A stretch of 64,000 nucleotides of DNA from Apostichopus japonicus (Eukaryota > Echinodermata > Holothuroidea > Aspidochirotida > Stichopodidae): contig NC_092572.1 in NCBI RefSeq assembly GCF_037975245.1, positions 27,575,989 to 27,639,988 of the forward strand, written 5' to 3'. Each line of letters opens with the position of its first letter. Position 1 is the first letter of the stretch. Positions 17,719 to 30,654 of the stretch are shown one piece after another. The position numbers and the translations under genes are program-made. The notes under the pieces are model-generated. The model saw nothing but the letters and a program-made list of their open reading frames with translations, was not told the DNA's origin and searched no databases.

Positions 17719-18309
17719 CAAGGAACAGTTGTTATCTTAATTTTGGAAAATAAGGTGAAGGTTAAAACTTTCTCAGTGGCAAAATACTTGGAAGAAATAT
17801 ATCGCCCGAGATGTTCTAATAAATGTATAAATAAACGATGCACTAACGTAATACATTACATTGACGGATCGAATTGCGGAAAGGTTCTTCCTGCTAAGGA
17901 TTCTCAAAAGTGTCTAAACAGCCTAAAACATTATGTAGATAAAGGTTGGCAAGAGGTGGCATTTAAAAAAAAAGAAGATGTATTAACAACGACGTTAGAG
18001 GCGGTTTTGATTTCACTTTTATCTATCATTCGACTTTGCACGAAGACTAATTTATCCGTAAATTTGTATAAGAGAAATCAAGAAAGTTTGCCCTTTGGCT
18101 GCAAGCAAAGTAGTTTCCTTTTGGTTTGGCTTTTTACTCGTAATATAAAAAGGAATTTCCCGTTCCCATCTCAGGACAAAAAAAAGAATGAGGCCTTTTC
18201 TACTCTTTTGTTGCAGCTTAATTGTTTCTTAACCGGAGGCTTATCATCTAAAAGAGTTTGTAAAACTAAAAAGAGTGGTATTTTGTTATATTATGTGGTG
18301 TTTGTGTGA
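17719..18309 (+). other. Unassigned 197-codon open stretch (coding-like, no ATG)
   Basis: The frame is open from the codon after a TAA at 17,716 to the stop at 18,307-18,309. No ATG occurs inside it. The first third is Cys-rich (RCSNKCINKRC), followed by a Lys-rich stretch and a Leu/Ser/Ile-rich hydrophobic segment. No family was recognised, and no convincing acceptor or donor bounds it. At this base composition the length is unusual but not impossible by chance. It may be a decayed exon or a spurious frame. Confidence 0.2.
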
Positions 18310-19825
18310 GTGAGTGGTTAGAGTACGCACTGTGGGCACGTGGGGGATATTAAGAAGGGAAATAGGAGATGAGATATTACTTTCTCTATCGCCAAATTTC
18401 TCACGTGTTTCGGAAAGTTTTTCTATGATCATGACACGACGGATATAGGCTACAGTTCAGTTTCATATTTTCCTCTAGGACTCGTGCTTTACGCTATCTC
18501 AGGCATAGCTCATCCTTTTATCTCGCAGAGATTTGAAACCGAATAAGAATAAAGATGGAAGAAAGTTTGATTAACACATAAGTCCTTCGTACATCGATAT
18601 AGAAAAAGGTGTCCATGATATGTAAATAAACCCACACCTGTTTAACAGTTCAAGGATGATACAACCCCCATTTAGCTTAAGTCGGCAATAAGTATTTTAA
18701 AAATTATTTTCCTTACGACTCTGATCATCCAAGTTAGTCCTAGCCATTTAGGAGTGTTTAAGTAGACGATGAAATCTCCCAGTGACGAAACCTACTTTTA
18801 GAGTGGCAGTAAAATGCTGTGTCGAAGTTTGAAACTGACTACCCATTAAATGACATTCTAGCATATTAAGGGCCAATACTGATAGCATTTCAATGTCTAC
18901 GAGAAGGTTAAGGCTCCGAGGGTAGGATTAAAATTAATTTGAAAATTGAACATGTGCGACCATTATTGGACTTCTTGCATTTACGAACAATGCTGATGAC
19001 TTTAAACCCTGAAAATTTAAATCCGAACTTATTACAATAACTGTAAAAAAAATCACGGTGTGGATACAACATAATGGGTTGAAAGTTGCAATACTGTAGA
19101 CAGCGCGGACTTGATATTTGAACTTGGGTGACCATTATATTTCACTTTCTAACATATTTCGAGTCAATACTGATGAGAAATGAGATTCTATGCATTCCAT
19201 TCTTCTAATGCTAATTTCTATTCAGTTTGACTAAGCAAAGCCAATTCAAACGGATAGATTTTGAAATTACATAAACATATACAGCACATTCATGCATATT
19301 CATCGCTAGTCTACGTTGTAGAAAACAACGTGACATAGTATGAACCAGGATAAAAAACATTACCCGTGTCTGTAAGCTCCACTTAAGGTATAGAAGCTTC
19401 GAATTTACGAATTGATTTTGACCAATAAATTCGATTACGATTCATTTTAAAATCCCATAACAACTTATAAGTACCTAGCTTGATTAGACAACATTCATTT
19501 TAAATACTGCAGTACACGTGAAACTTTCTGATTTTGTTTGAAATATGCTTTAAAATGTGTTGAATAATACTAGCCTCAAAGTGTTCAATTGACGAAATGT
19601 TGAGGAACGATGCGTTTAAGACTCCTTCCTTTGATGTAACAATATAGTAAGATGTCCTAGTTTTGAACCACTTGCAGTTCTATACCAGTAACAATATTTG
19701 TTAGGTTAGAGAAGAATTATTTTAAATGTTATCTTCAGATTTACTCGATCGTTTCTATCATGTTATGCTTATTACTTTATTATTTGTTTTGCTTACTTAA
19801 TAACGAGTATCAAACTCGTAAATGT
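18310..19825. other. No recognised gene
   Basis: AT-rich DNA with two copies of a dispersed CTAGCATATT/CAATACTGAT motif (about 18,850 and 19,145), described under findings. Confidence 0.55.
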
Positions 19826-19918
19826 CTAACCCCGCAACCACACAGAGAATGAATGTAGTAGATACGTAATGTAATTGGATATGTTGTAGACCGTACAGAA
19901 ACCGCTATTATTAGTCCA
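19826..19918. repeat. Single copy of the ~117-bp unit arrayed at 21.4 kb
   Basis: Shares GAATGAATGTAGTAGATACG, TTGGATATGTTGTAGACCGT and AACCGC-ATTATTAGTCCA blocks with the three-unit array 1.5 kb downstream. Confidence 0.85.
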
Positions 19919-21404
19919 AATTGTATATAAATATCACCCGAGTTCCTTGTGGGAAAATAAGCATTGAAATATCAGAAGTAAAATGAGAATGAAATACCTC
20001 TAGCACGATGACCCTCGACACATCTCCTCAGAATCTCAAAAGTAGGAACACAGAGTGTATGTACTTTTTTTAACTAATAGCTTTGTTACATGATAAACAC
20101 AATCACATTTAAAAATATTTCTATGAACGAAATCACATTTTTCTAACACCTCATACTAATTATAAAAAAAAAAACTAGTTACCAAGACAACAACAGGGCT
20201 CAGATACTAAAAAAGATCTTGCTGGCTCTGTCGAAGGAATGACTTATGTACATCTTTAAATTAAAATTTTACCAAGTGTCATTCTGACGAAGGACATTGC
20301 CCGTGGTCAGCAAATATAAGACTTTTTTCCTTTATTATCCAAGGGGAAAACTTGAAAAGCTTTAAAGTTCCATTATATGTTTGAAGAGTATTTGATAGCT
20401 TGGGTATAATTCTACTTATCGACGGTAATGTAATGGGGCAAATAACAAACTGAGAAGTTGGCTGAGGAACTTTACCTTTCTCGAGCCTTCCAGGTATCAT
20501 GACCGATAAATGTAGCTGACGAGATATGGTGCGCCGGGTTTGTGTGTGTGTGGGGGAGGGGGTGGTGCTTTAAGTGAATGATCAGTTCTTCTTTCCCAAA
20601 TTGGCAAATAAATTCCATTAATTATAGGTGAAAATGTATAGCGCGTTCATTTCAGGGGTCTGCATGGGGTACATCCACCATGTTTCTACCGGGGTATAAT
20701 ATGTTATGTCGTCCATCTGCAGAGCTTAAGCTCGCCCTTTTCAAGAAATATACGTGGTTACGCGACAGGCCAGGGGGTACGCATGCTATACATACGCCAG
20801 GGAGTTGCTAACATGGCCATAAATTTGTAGCAGTTAATTGAAACAAACTGTTAACCTTTCTTCGTTCGACGGCTTTAATTATTAAAATGTAGCCTATTTT
20901 TATAGAATTTTTTACGGCAATATGTGTGTTCACATTATGGCGACTAAGTTCTTACAAGGTTTATACCATCAAGCAACGCATCTTTTTGCTACATTTGATG
21001 GCCTGCTTAATTTGATATTTTGAACTATATCTTCCGTTTTTTTTTTCTTGCCCCATATTTGCACCTAACAACATTTATCCAAGCTTGTCACGTTTCACTA
21101 TTTTTCAATCAGACAATTTCTGTGCAACAACGTTTATTACTTTCCAAATGACTATCGTTTAAAACGTCGCATGTAATGTATTTTACTCCTTTTATAGCTT
21201 CAACGGTCAAAGAAGATGGCTTCAACCCAGATGCTGATCAGCAAATTATATTAAACTATAAATGGGGAGGGGAGGGGTGGTCACCCGCACCTTTCATCGT
21301 CCATCAGGTCCGGACTGGACCACCGTAATTAATAGTTGCCAAATATTATGTTATTATGTAAACCTCTGCTCGGGAAAGCTCACGTAGGCTCACTTGAATC
21401 AATC
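19919..21404. other. No recognised gene
   Basis: AT-rich with short G/T-rich patches near 20,535. Only chance-length frames were seen. Confidence 0.55.
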
Positions 21405-21675
21405 GTCTAATCCAGCAACAACGCTAAGAATGAATGTAGTATATATGAAATTAAGTTGTATATGTTGTAGACCGTATAGAAACCGCCATTATTAGTCCAG
21501 CATGTATGTCATACCCAGCAATCAAACACAGAATGAATGTAGTAGATACGAAATTAAGTTGGATATGTTGTAGACCATAGAAACCGCCATTATTAGTCCA
21601 GCTTGTATGTCAAACCCAGCAACCACACTAAGAATGGATTTAGTCCATACGAAATTAAGTTGGATATGTTGTAGA
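21405..21675. repeat. Three-unit tandem array (~117 bp unit)
   Basis: Units begin near 21,410, 21,517 and 21,605. Each contains AAGAATG/ACAGAATG, GAAATTAAGTTG-ATATGTTGTAG and CCGCCATTATTAGTCCAGC blocks; the third is truncated after GTTGTAG. Confidence 0.9.
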
Positions 21676-23159
21676 GGCGGGGGAATTGTTCAGTCGGAAG
21701 ATTATTTTTAATGACTTTTAAAAGCCTAATATTGCCAGAGAACGCATCATTTTAGGTTTAAACGACCATTTTGAGGGAACGCATCCCAGACCCCCTTCAT
21801 GAGAGTCTTGCGGCTTAAACGATCACAGGGCCTCATCCTCTTATACAATTTCATCGTTCGCCTTTGAATATGCATGAAATGTCATGATCCTATACCTAAA
21901 TCAGCCTGGGGAAGTTTAGTGCTTGGGCAACTTTTCAAATCCTGTGCACGCCGCCACAGAGATTTTTTTATCTTTGAAGAGAAAGGGCGCTTGATCTAGA
22001 ATATCAATTCCTCATTTATGTTGAAAAATATTATAGTTTTGAAGGATTTCGAACATACTTTCATTTGATAGTATTTCAAAAAAACTATCACGTGGAAAGC
22101 CTGCCGTTCAAGGGTGTTCGGTAGCTAGAAATATTTCACTGCGAACGCAATAAGCTCTGTAAAAAGTCTTGAATAAAAGTTTGTGAAAGCCCCCCCCCCC
22201 CAAAAAACAAAAAACAAAAACAAAACAAAACAAAACAAAACACAACAGCAACAACGAAAAAAACACAACCAGTTTTAATAGTAAAAATTAGTGAATTAGT
22301 TCATATTTTTTTCTAGCTTTGCACAAAATGTTTAATGTTACAATAGATATATTATACTTAATGTATTACATAATATTACACTTAATAATACCTCACCTAT
22401 GATGATTAATTTTCGTCTAGCTTTAATCTGTACAAAAGAAAACTTAATAGTACATATTATGATCTAATACTAAATACATTAACATAATATTACATTTAAC
22501 ATAATATTACATTTAACAATACTAAACCTAATATTTTATGTTCATTTCAAGTAAAATATATTATAAGGTTAATCAAAGATAAAGCTCTTTTGTTTATCTT
22601 TGCTTTTCAGAGTTAGACGTTCCTTAAGACCAAATATCTGTTTATTAATCGACATTTATGAAGCTTAAAAATTACTATATGAACTGATATCAGACCTCCC
22701 AGAGGATCTTCAACAAATAAAGGTTTTTTTTTAAAGGTTGTAAATGAAGAAAAAAAGGTCTTTAAAAGCTTCGAATATGAAAATAAAGGATTTCAAAGGT
22801 ACAAAACGAAGTTAATTTGTAACATACTTACCATCTATACCCATTTTTACATCACCTGTGGCCCTTTGTTAAAATACCTGACTTACATTAACTGTTGTTT
22901 GTGAGTCTTTTTTGTATCACTGCATGAATCATGCCTGGCTGTCCACAAAAACTTAATGGCCAATGGTTAGCATGACTGAATACAATATTTCTACTCTAAA
23001 CTAAATCTTATAAAACTCTAAACTAAATCAAAATTTAACCAAAATTGTTAAAGGTTTTAAGGAGAATTTTCAATACAGATCTGCTTTTGAAACAAAGTTT
23101 TTTTTTAAAGGTTTCCTGGGAGTTCTGCGAAATGCATCCATATACAACTATATGGTTAA
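21676..23159. other. No recognised gene; (AAAAC)n tract
   Basis: 22,190-22,245 is a poly-C run followed by imperfect AAAAC repeats. 22,479-22,522 is an AT-rich 22-bp duplication. No coding signal. Confidence 0.6.
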
Positions 23160-24040
23160 GGACTAAATGAAACGACATGTCTAACGACTGTATGATATGC
23201 TTAAAGACAATGCGAAACTATATGGTTAATAGGTACATGAAGTGATATGCTTAATCAGTATATGAAGCTGCATGCAATAATGACTTTATAAAGCTGTATG
23301 CTTAATGCACACATGGATCTATTTGATAAATAAACATGTGAAGCTATATGTGTAATGATATGCTATTTACTTAATTATTATATGAAGTTATATGCTTATG
23401 TCAATATGGAGCTAGGTTATTCGCTTAATGACTATAGGAAGCTATATGTTTAACGAATATATCAAGCCATATGTTTTATGTCAATATGGAGCTTTGTTAT
23501 ACTCTTAGCAAGTCATATATTTTTTGTCAATATGGAGCTAGGTTATACTCTTAATGTCTACAGGAAGCTATATGCTTAGCGACTATATCAAGCTATATGT
23601 TTTATGTCAATATGGAGCTAGGTTTTACGCTTAATGACTATATGAAGCTATATGCTTAACGACTATATCAAGATATATGTTTTGTGTATATACGCTCAAG
23701 GACTATAGAAAGCCATATATTTTTTGTCAATATGGAGCTAGGTTACACTCTTAATGTCTACAGGAAGCTATATGCTTAGCGACTGTATCAAGCTATATGT
23801 TTTATGTCAATATGGTGCTAGGTTAAAATCTTAATGACTATAGGAAGCTATATGCTTAACGACTATACCAAGATATATGTTTTGAGTCAACATGGAGCTA
23901 GTTCGTATGCTTAATGACTATAGGAAGTTATATGGTTTATGTCAATATGGAGCTAGTCCATATGCTTAATGACTATAGGAAGCTATATATATGTTTTTAT
24001 ATCAATATGGAGCTAGTTCATACGCCTAATGACTATATAA
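23160..24040. repeat. Degenerate tandem array, ~80-bp higher-order period
   Basis: Nine copies of a TCAATATGGAGCTAG block recur between 23,401 and 24,016, most about 78-80 bp apart, alternating with GGAAGCTATATGCTTAA and GACTATATCAAGCTATATG blocks. The AAGCTATATG sub-motif recurs about every 27 bp, so the 80-bp period seems built from three diverged shorter units. The left flank to 23,160 is more degenerate. Confidence 0.9.
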
Positions 24041-26164
24041 AGGTTCAATCCTCATCAGTTTTCCCTCTACAATAATTGCATTCGTATTGAACATCTTCAG
24101 TTTGTTTCACAAACGAGTATAAAGAACAAAAACGTCGCTGTCAGATGGGTTATGGTTGAAATGAAGAACACGCGGAAGCAACATTATTCTCGGAAAATTT
24201 AAGTGTTTAAGATGATTGTGGGTAATTTTGGAGATTTTATCGAGAGGCCCAACTGACAGATTTAAACCTCTCCCGACCTATTAACGTATTATTTTACCAT
24301 CTTGTGTCATTATGTGACGATCGTTTCACTTTAGAATTTTGTTTGCAACTTCCACTGAGCCTTGGAGCAGTTGTTTCTAATAAAAATTCGATACCCAAAT
24401 GGAGGTAGATAGTTTTAAGGTTTATACACAAACTGAAAACACAGTCGGTATACTAACAGTCCATGCATGGAAAGATGGGGGGGGGGGGGTGGGATGGGGG
24501 ATATTGATGGTGATGAAAACAATAGTTGACGTTTAGGCTTCGTAAAGTTGTTTACGGCAAAACGTTTCCTTTGCGGTATTTTACAATCAGGTGGAATTTA
24601 AGTTTAGATCCCAATTAAGTTATTCAGTGCACTTATGCACACGTCACCCAAGCTTAAGGTTTTTTTTCGGTGATAGCTCCATGGTATATGGAAACACGGT
24701 ACACCTACACACATGCCTTGCGTTTAAATTGTATGTTTGGATACAAGTTCCACGATCAGTTTTGTCTAGTATTCTTATCAGATTTTTAGTCAATATTTGT
24801 TGAAATTAGGCTAAAACTTCTAACTATGTATTACAAAATTAAGAAAAGTGGAAAGGTGAATTTTTATATGAGCTTAATTTTTGGGGGAAAGTTGAGACTG
24901 ACTGTAAAGCACAAATATGCTAAATACCATATCAGCTAAATGAACAGATGAAGCTTTGGGAGTGCATCATACTAACATAATTATGCAAATGACATGAGTT
25001 TTCAAGTAATATTATATAATTTAGTACATTGATTTGATTGGCTGATGACGTCACGTTATCAAGTTGACTCGACGTAAATAGATTTGTAAGGGTTCAAAGT
25101 TCAAAGTTCAAGTTTCCAAAATGCCATGTAACGTGCATGTTTAAATTAAACCAATTCCTAGTTGTAACATGAAATATCGATCACACGCACATAAACAACA
25201 AACTGTGCTAACAAAGGTAACAGTAAAAATTTTCAGAGAGGTTCCCCTCGGGCCGTGCTCTACATGTTCTCCATATACATTAAACAACTTTGAAGAAGAA
25301 AAAAAAATCGAAAAATCACGAACCAGAATAAAATTTAGCCATTTCCCTCCCTCGAAACTTGCTACGGACTTCATCCAAGGGAATGCGAAGAGTAACGCCG
25401 AGTAAATGTATTCGAGCATGGCGGTACAGAAGGGCACTTGGAGCAATCAAGAGCGCCATAATAAAGCTATAATACAACTTAGCGGAGAGATTACTCAGCG
25501 TGACACTATAAATGTCTGTAAAACGTGAAGGAAAGGGCCTCCCCAGTTTGGAATGGAACAAGAAGTTTGCAGTAGCTGGACAGTGTCTTTACTTTGGGCT
25601 TGTGTAGATATGTTGCTTCTAGTGCATTTCGCTAAATGCGGTATCGCATAAAATTTGTAGTTAAGAAAATCCGGAAATTTTTAACCTATTCCGATCAAGA
25701 GTATACAAGGTGCAGACAGCGTGCAAATTACGGGGAAGATCAACAATATTGTGACCGTGATTTGATTTTCTAGCATATTTCGAGACAATACTGAGTATCT
25801 TGTAGATTTGTGATATTAAGTTTATGGTTTACCTTTTTTGAGCTCATCTAACAAATCATATCATATTAAAATACGTTTTAGGACATAATTTGTTGCGTCA
25901 TAGTCAAAGAGAAAAAGAACAGCGAAAGTTTGACCGCTGGTCATTTTTCTAGAGCTATTTCGGTTTTCAAAATATTCACCATCAAAAGAAGCTAACACAT
26001 GGAATGTTCTTTTTAGGCTAAATTGATGATGACGTCAGATTCTCAGTGCAGGCCTAAATGTTAATGATGATCCGTTGTTTTAAAGATTCTCATAACTCCA
26101 CCTTATCATGTTTTTTTTAACAAATTTGTTTAATGGAATATGTTCTCAGAGGCCATTGCCTTCT
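24041..26164. other. No recognised gene
   Basis: Contains a G-run at 24,478-24,489 and a perfect CRE octamer at 25,047-25,054. Overlapping frames at 25,141-25,561 on both strands are unrecognised and mutually incompatible. Confidence 0.5.
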
Positions 26165-26681
26165 TGTTTTGAACTCAATGTACATGACTTGAAAAATGTG
26201 TACTGTGTGAATAGGAGACAACCGTTAATTATTATAAACTGAAGTGTGTTATAGCACCGTAACACATGTTAAACCTGTTAGCAGATGATACTGTGCACCC
26301 AATGAACATGGCTTGATCAGTTTGTACTGTGAATAGGAGACAATCGTTAATCAGTATAAAACTGAAACTATTGTAGGAAATTTACTAACAGACGAATTCA
26401 TTACTCAAAGGCTGTTTCAACTAATGACTGGTTAGGAGTCTAAACAACTGTGCCTATGTTTCATTAGTAATTATACCTTGTAAATATGGTTCAAAATGCA
26501 GATTATAAAGAGTTTTGCAGTAAAGTAGAGTAGTCTGGTTCATCCAGTCAAACATTATACATACGATTGTGCTTTTGGTATTTTCTGTTTGCAAGTCCTT
26601 CTTAGTAGCAACTCGTCATATATGTAATACATGCATGTAACGAAATTACAACACACATCAGGTTTAACTGATTAACGGGTA
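26165..26681. mobile_element. TIR/foldback element with 120-bp tandem array, copy 2
   Basis: Two tandem units (CGTTAAT cores at about 26,223 and 26,346) are followed by a middle segment collinear with copy 1 (CTAATGACTGGTTA, GATTGTGCTTTTGGTATT-like, GTAGCAACT-GTCATA blocks). The inverted right end is at 26,646-26,681, ending GATTAACGGGT as in copy 1. Divergence from copy 1 is moderate with several indels. Confidence 0.75.
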
Positions 26682-29126
26682 CCAAAATTTACCAGTTTCA
26701 GAGTGATAAAGCCATGAAAATCAGGTGTGTTTTTCTATTGAGTTGTGTTGCTCATCTGTTGAACTGACTTGATGATATGTGTGTTAGACTAAGTAGTCCA
26801 GCTAATGTATACTTATTTAGCATCAGATGTTTGACTGAACATATCACAACAAACGTGCGGGTATAGGAATGCAAACTGCACTGGTCGCAGTGCTTCTGTC
26901 TAAATCATATCATAACTAATTGTGTACCTAAATTCATCATCCTATAAGACAGTTTGGGGAGTTGTATGATATCACAAATGATTATTTAACCTTGGAAAAT
27001 GCTTTAATCTTCTGGCAGAATGTTATATCATTGGTAAGTTGATATAACTTTGACAAACTAACCTTATCAACAACAATAAAAGGATTACAGTCAACAAGAA
27101 AGAAACACAAATACAGTTTGACATGTTTTTCATTTATGGCATCACAAATTATTGTAATTATCTAAATGATTTGAAAAATGTGTTTTAGTGCAATTAGCCT
27201 ATTATAAACTTCTTAAAAATTATTAATTTCATATCTCAACTTTGGAACAAGGTATGACCATACACCAAAACCACCGAAACCAAATAATGTGTTTCTTACT
27301 AAATGCTCTGTAATTTGTATTTACTTTCAAGTCCTAGACTTTGTTTCCCCTTTTTGATGAGTTCAAAGGTTACTGGCATTGTCTTCTTAGTACATCTACA
27401 AGAAAACTAGATCTTATCATTCAATATACGATGGAATGATTGAGGGTATTTCAATTAGAAGAAAAATAATAGGTTGACCTTAATTAAAAACAGTATTTCT
27501 GTAATGTTAATAGTGGCATATGATTTATTTTATCGTAATTTCAAAAAGTTTTATGACGTTTATTTTATTTATTTTTTGTTTTTTATTTATTTTGGCTACA
27601 GAAAATATGTTACACCGTTTGTTGACTGCATTGATATTCCCTCCTTTTGAACACCTCTTTTTATATATAAGAGAAGTTTCGACAAAATATACCTGGAATG
27701 TGTAATGCCTAAGAAAACCTCTTGTGAATTTACAGGACATGCAGTGGCAATAGGAAACCCTTAGGATATTGTTAGAATTATGATTCTTCAAACTATATTT
27801 TTAAATTCATGTCGGCTCCACGTGGAACTGAAGGGCCACTTACTATAAATCATTCCCTTTTTATTAAAAATTATTTTATCATGTTTAGTGAATCTCTTTA
27901 AGTTCCGCTTTCTGCAGTTTCTCAAATAGTGATACCGGGTATTTATAAACATGTACATTGCCCTTTGGCGTTAATGATGATTACGAAATGTTATGAATAT
28001 GCATCATAGAAAATTGCAAGTTTAATAAAAAATATCTTAGTCAATGTTTCAGTCAAATTCCATAAACCATAGAAAAAACGTGCACTTGATTAACCTATGA
28101 CAGTACTTATACGTGAAAAAGAAATAATACGTGTACCTTGTAAATAACATATTTTGGAGGGTATCACAAAACAGTTGTTATTAAATATGATTTAAATAAG
28201 TGGGAAGAATCTTCAGAAATTATAGAACATATGAACATGTCCATTGTCAAATCTGGTCAAAAGATCTCTTTGGCCCATTTCAAGTCGATATGTGTGGTTT
28301 AGTTTGCTAATGATCGAACGAGTTTTAATGCAATGCAATCTTTACTTCTCTCGCCATTAACGTGAAAGCTCTCAATCGGCCTCTCTCAATAAATCCAGAA
28401 ATATATATTTAAAAAAAAAACAGAATCAGAGGGGCATATTTCCGTGAATGAGGCGGAAAGATTGATATCTTTGTCCGTAAGTGGCTTCAACGAATTCGGA
28501 CAATATTCATTCGTGCGTATAAGAATATCATTCCTCAACAAACAACAGTTCTGTTTTATTCGCCACCTCGTCACATTCCAGGAGTGGCGGGAAAGGGTGC
28601 GGGATCTGGAATGACAGGTGGGGGAACAAACATCAAACGGCATTGGGACGAGTAACTTTGACTTGAATAGAGACTGATCAATACTCCCTTAAATATTTTT
28701 GCAACAAAATGGATCTTTTATGCATTTCGTGCCACCAATTTCAGTATTTGATTTAGATATTTCATTAAAACGGTTCTTTCTAATGACGTTTTATTTATAA
28801 ATTGTCCACGATGTTTAATTACTTTTTTTTCCTTATGATTTTTTAACCGAAGGCCGCATGTTAGATACCGTTTTTTTTAACGTTTTTCTTAAAGGCATTG
28901 AAGACTCGCCCCAAACCGCGTGCCGCCCTGTGAAAAAGTTAGTTCTCCGTTGCTTGCAAGTGAAGTTTTTTTCTTATTGCTACAAAATGAAGACAGTAAT
29001 GAAACGTGATACCTTGTTATCTTTTATCTGGACCTGAGATCAGGGAGTTCCATAACAACTCCCTGCTGAGATGTCCATCGCTGCTATGTACACTGTGTTG
29101 TAGGTATTGACCGTAGTGAATGTACA
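26682..29126. other. No recognised gene
   Basis: AT-rich; only short chance frames on both strands. Confidence 0.55.
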
Positions 29127-29489
29127 CTAGTGTCTAATTACCGACGTTAGCAAGCTGTGTGTGTATTTTCTGGTATCGATGGTGGTGTCTAACATTTCTG
29201 TTACACCCCAGTCGAAACTAGGTAAGATGACCGGCATGAGACGCTTGTTTGTTCGCGAGTCTTCACACCCTTTAATGCTTTTCACAACGTTCTGGGAGTA
29301 GGGAGAGCGAATGTTCCCCAGAACCATGCATCGCCAGCTTCTGCCACATCTATGCACACGATGGTAACCAAAAGCATGATCGTTGTTCAAGTAACTCGAA
29401 TCTTCATTTATGTAAGACTCGCCATAACCAATTAGTGTTAGTTTGTCACGGCGTGTACGGTGTGTGTATACCGTGTTTACAGAGATCTC
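29127..29489 (-). other. Unassigned 121-codon open stretch, possible TIR-domain remnant
   Basis: The minus strand is open from just after a TAA (29,490-29,492) to the stop at 29,127. The translation looks coding: YGESYINEDSSYLNNDHAFG, then a CMVLGNIRSPYSQNVVKSI block, then KRLMPVILPSFDW. The last two blocks resemble the box-2-like region and the strand before helix D in TIR domains (pattern hydrophobic-VLS..Y..S...E..., then R.IPI...F.W). No canonical FW box or ATG is visible, and splice sites are weak (a GTAATT donor-like site follows). It could be a degraded TIR exon or a coincidence. Confidence 0.25.
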
Positions 29490-30035
29490 TTAATGCACTT
29501 AAATATTGAATTGTTCCATGAGTTACCTCTGGTATACATCCCATGACACATTTAGTCATTATGATGTTGTGTGTTGTTTGGAATACCGACTAAACTAAAC
29601 ATATAAACGACGTAGGCTATATTTTAGTTGATAATTCCCTATAACGTTTGCATTGTTACAAAAGGCAAGAACTGGTACGGCGTTAAAGATGCCAGATAGA
29701 CAACTAAACGGAGCCACACAAGAAACTCAATAATTCTACCATGTCTTTATACTCCTAACATGAAATATACAGCTTTGTCGCCTCCTATCATGTCTACATA
29801 CTCTTATTATGTAGATTAAATCCTTGTCGCTTCCTATCATGTTTAGATACTCTTACTATGTACATTACAGTGAGTTCGATTCCTATCATATCTATATACT
29901 CCTACTATGTACATTACAGCCTAGTCGCTTCCTATCATTTCTATATACACTAACTATGTACATTACAACCTCATAGCCTCCTATCATGTTTATATACTCT
30001 TACTTTGTACATAACAGCCTTGCCCCCTCCTATCT

Positions 30036-30287
<252 letters not shown>

Positions 30288-30419
30288 TCTTATTATGCAC
30301 GTTACAACCTCGTCGCCTGCTATCATGTTTATATACTCTTAATATGTACATTACAGCCTTGTCGCTTCCTATCATATCTATATACTCTTACTATGTACAT
30401 GGCAGCCTTGTCCCTTCCT

Positions 30420-30549
<130 letters not shown>

Positions 30550-30654
30550 TATATACTCTTAATATGTACATTACAGCCTTGTCGCTTCCTATCATATCTA
30601 CATACTCTTACTATGCACGTTACAACCTCATCGCCTCCTATCATGTATATTGTA

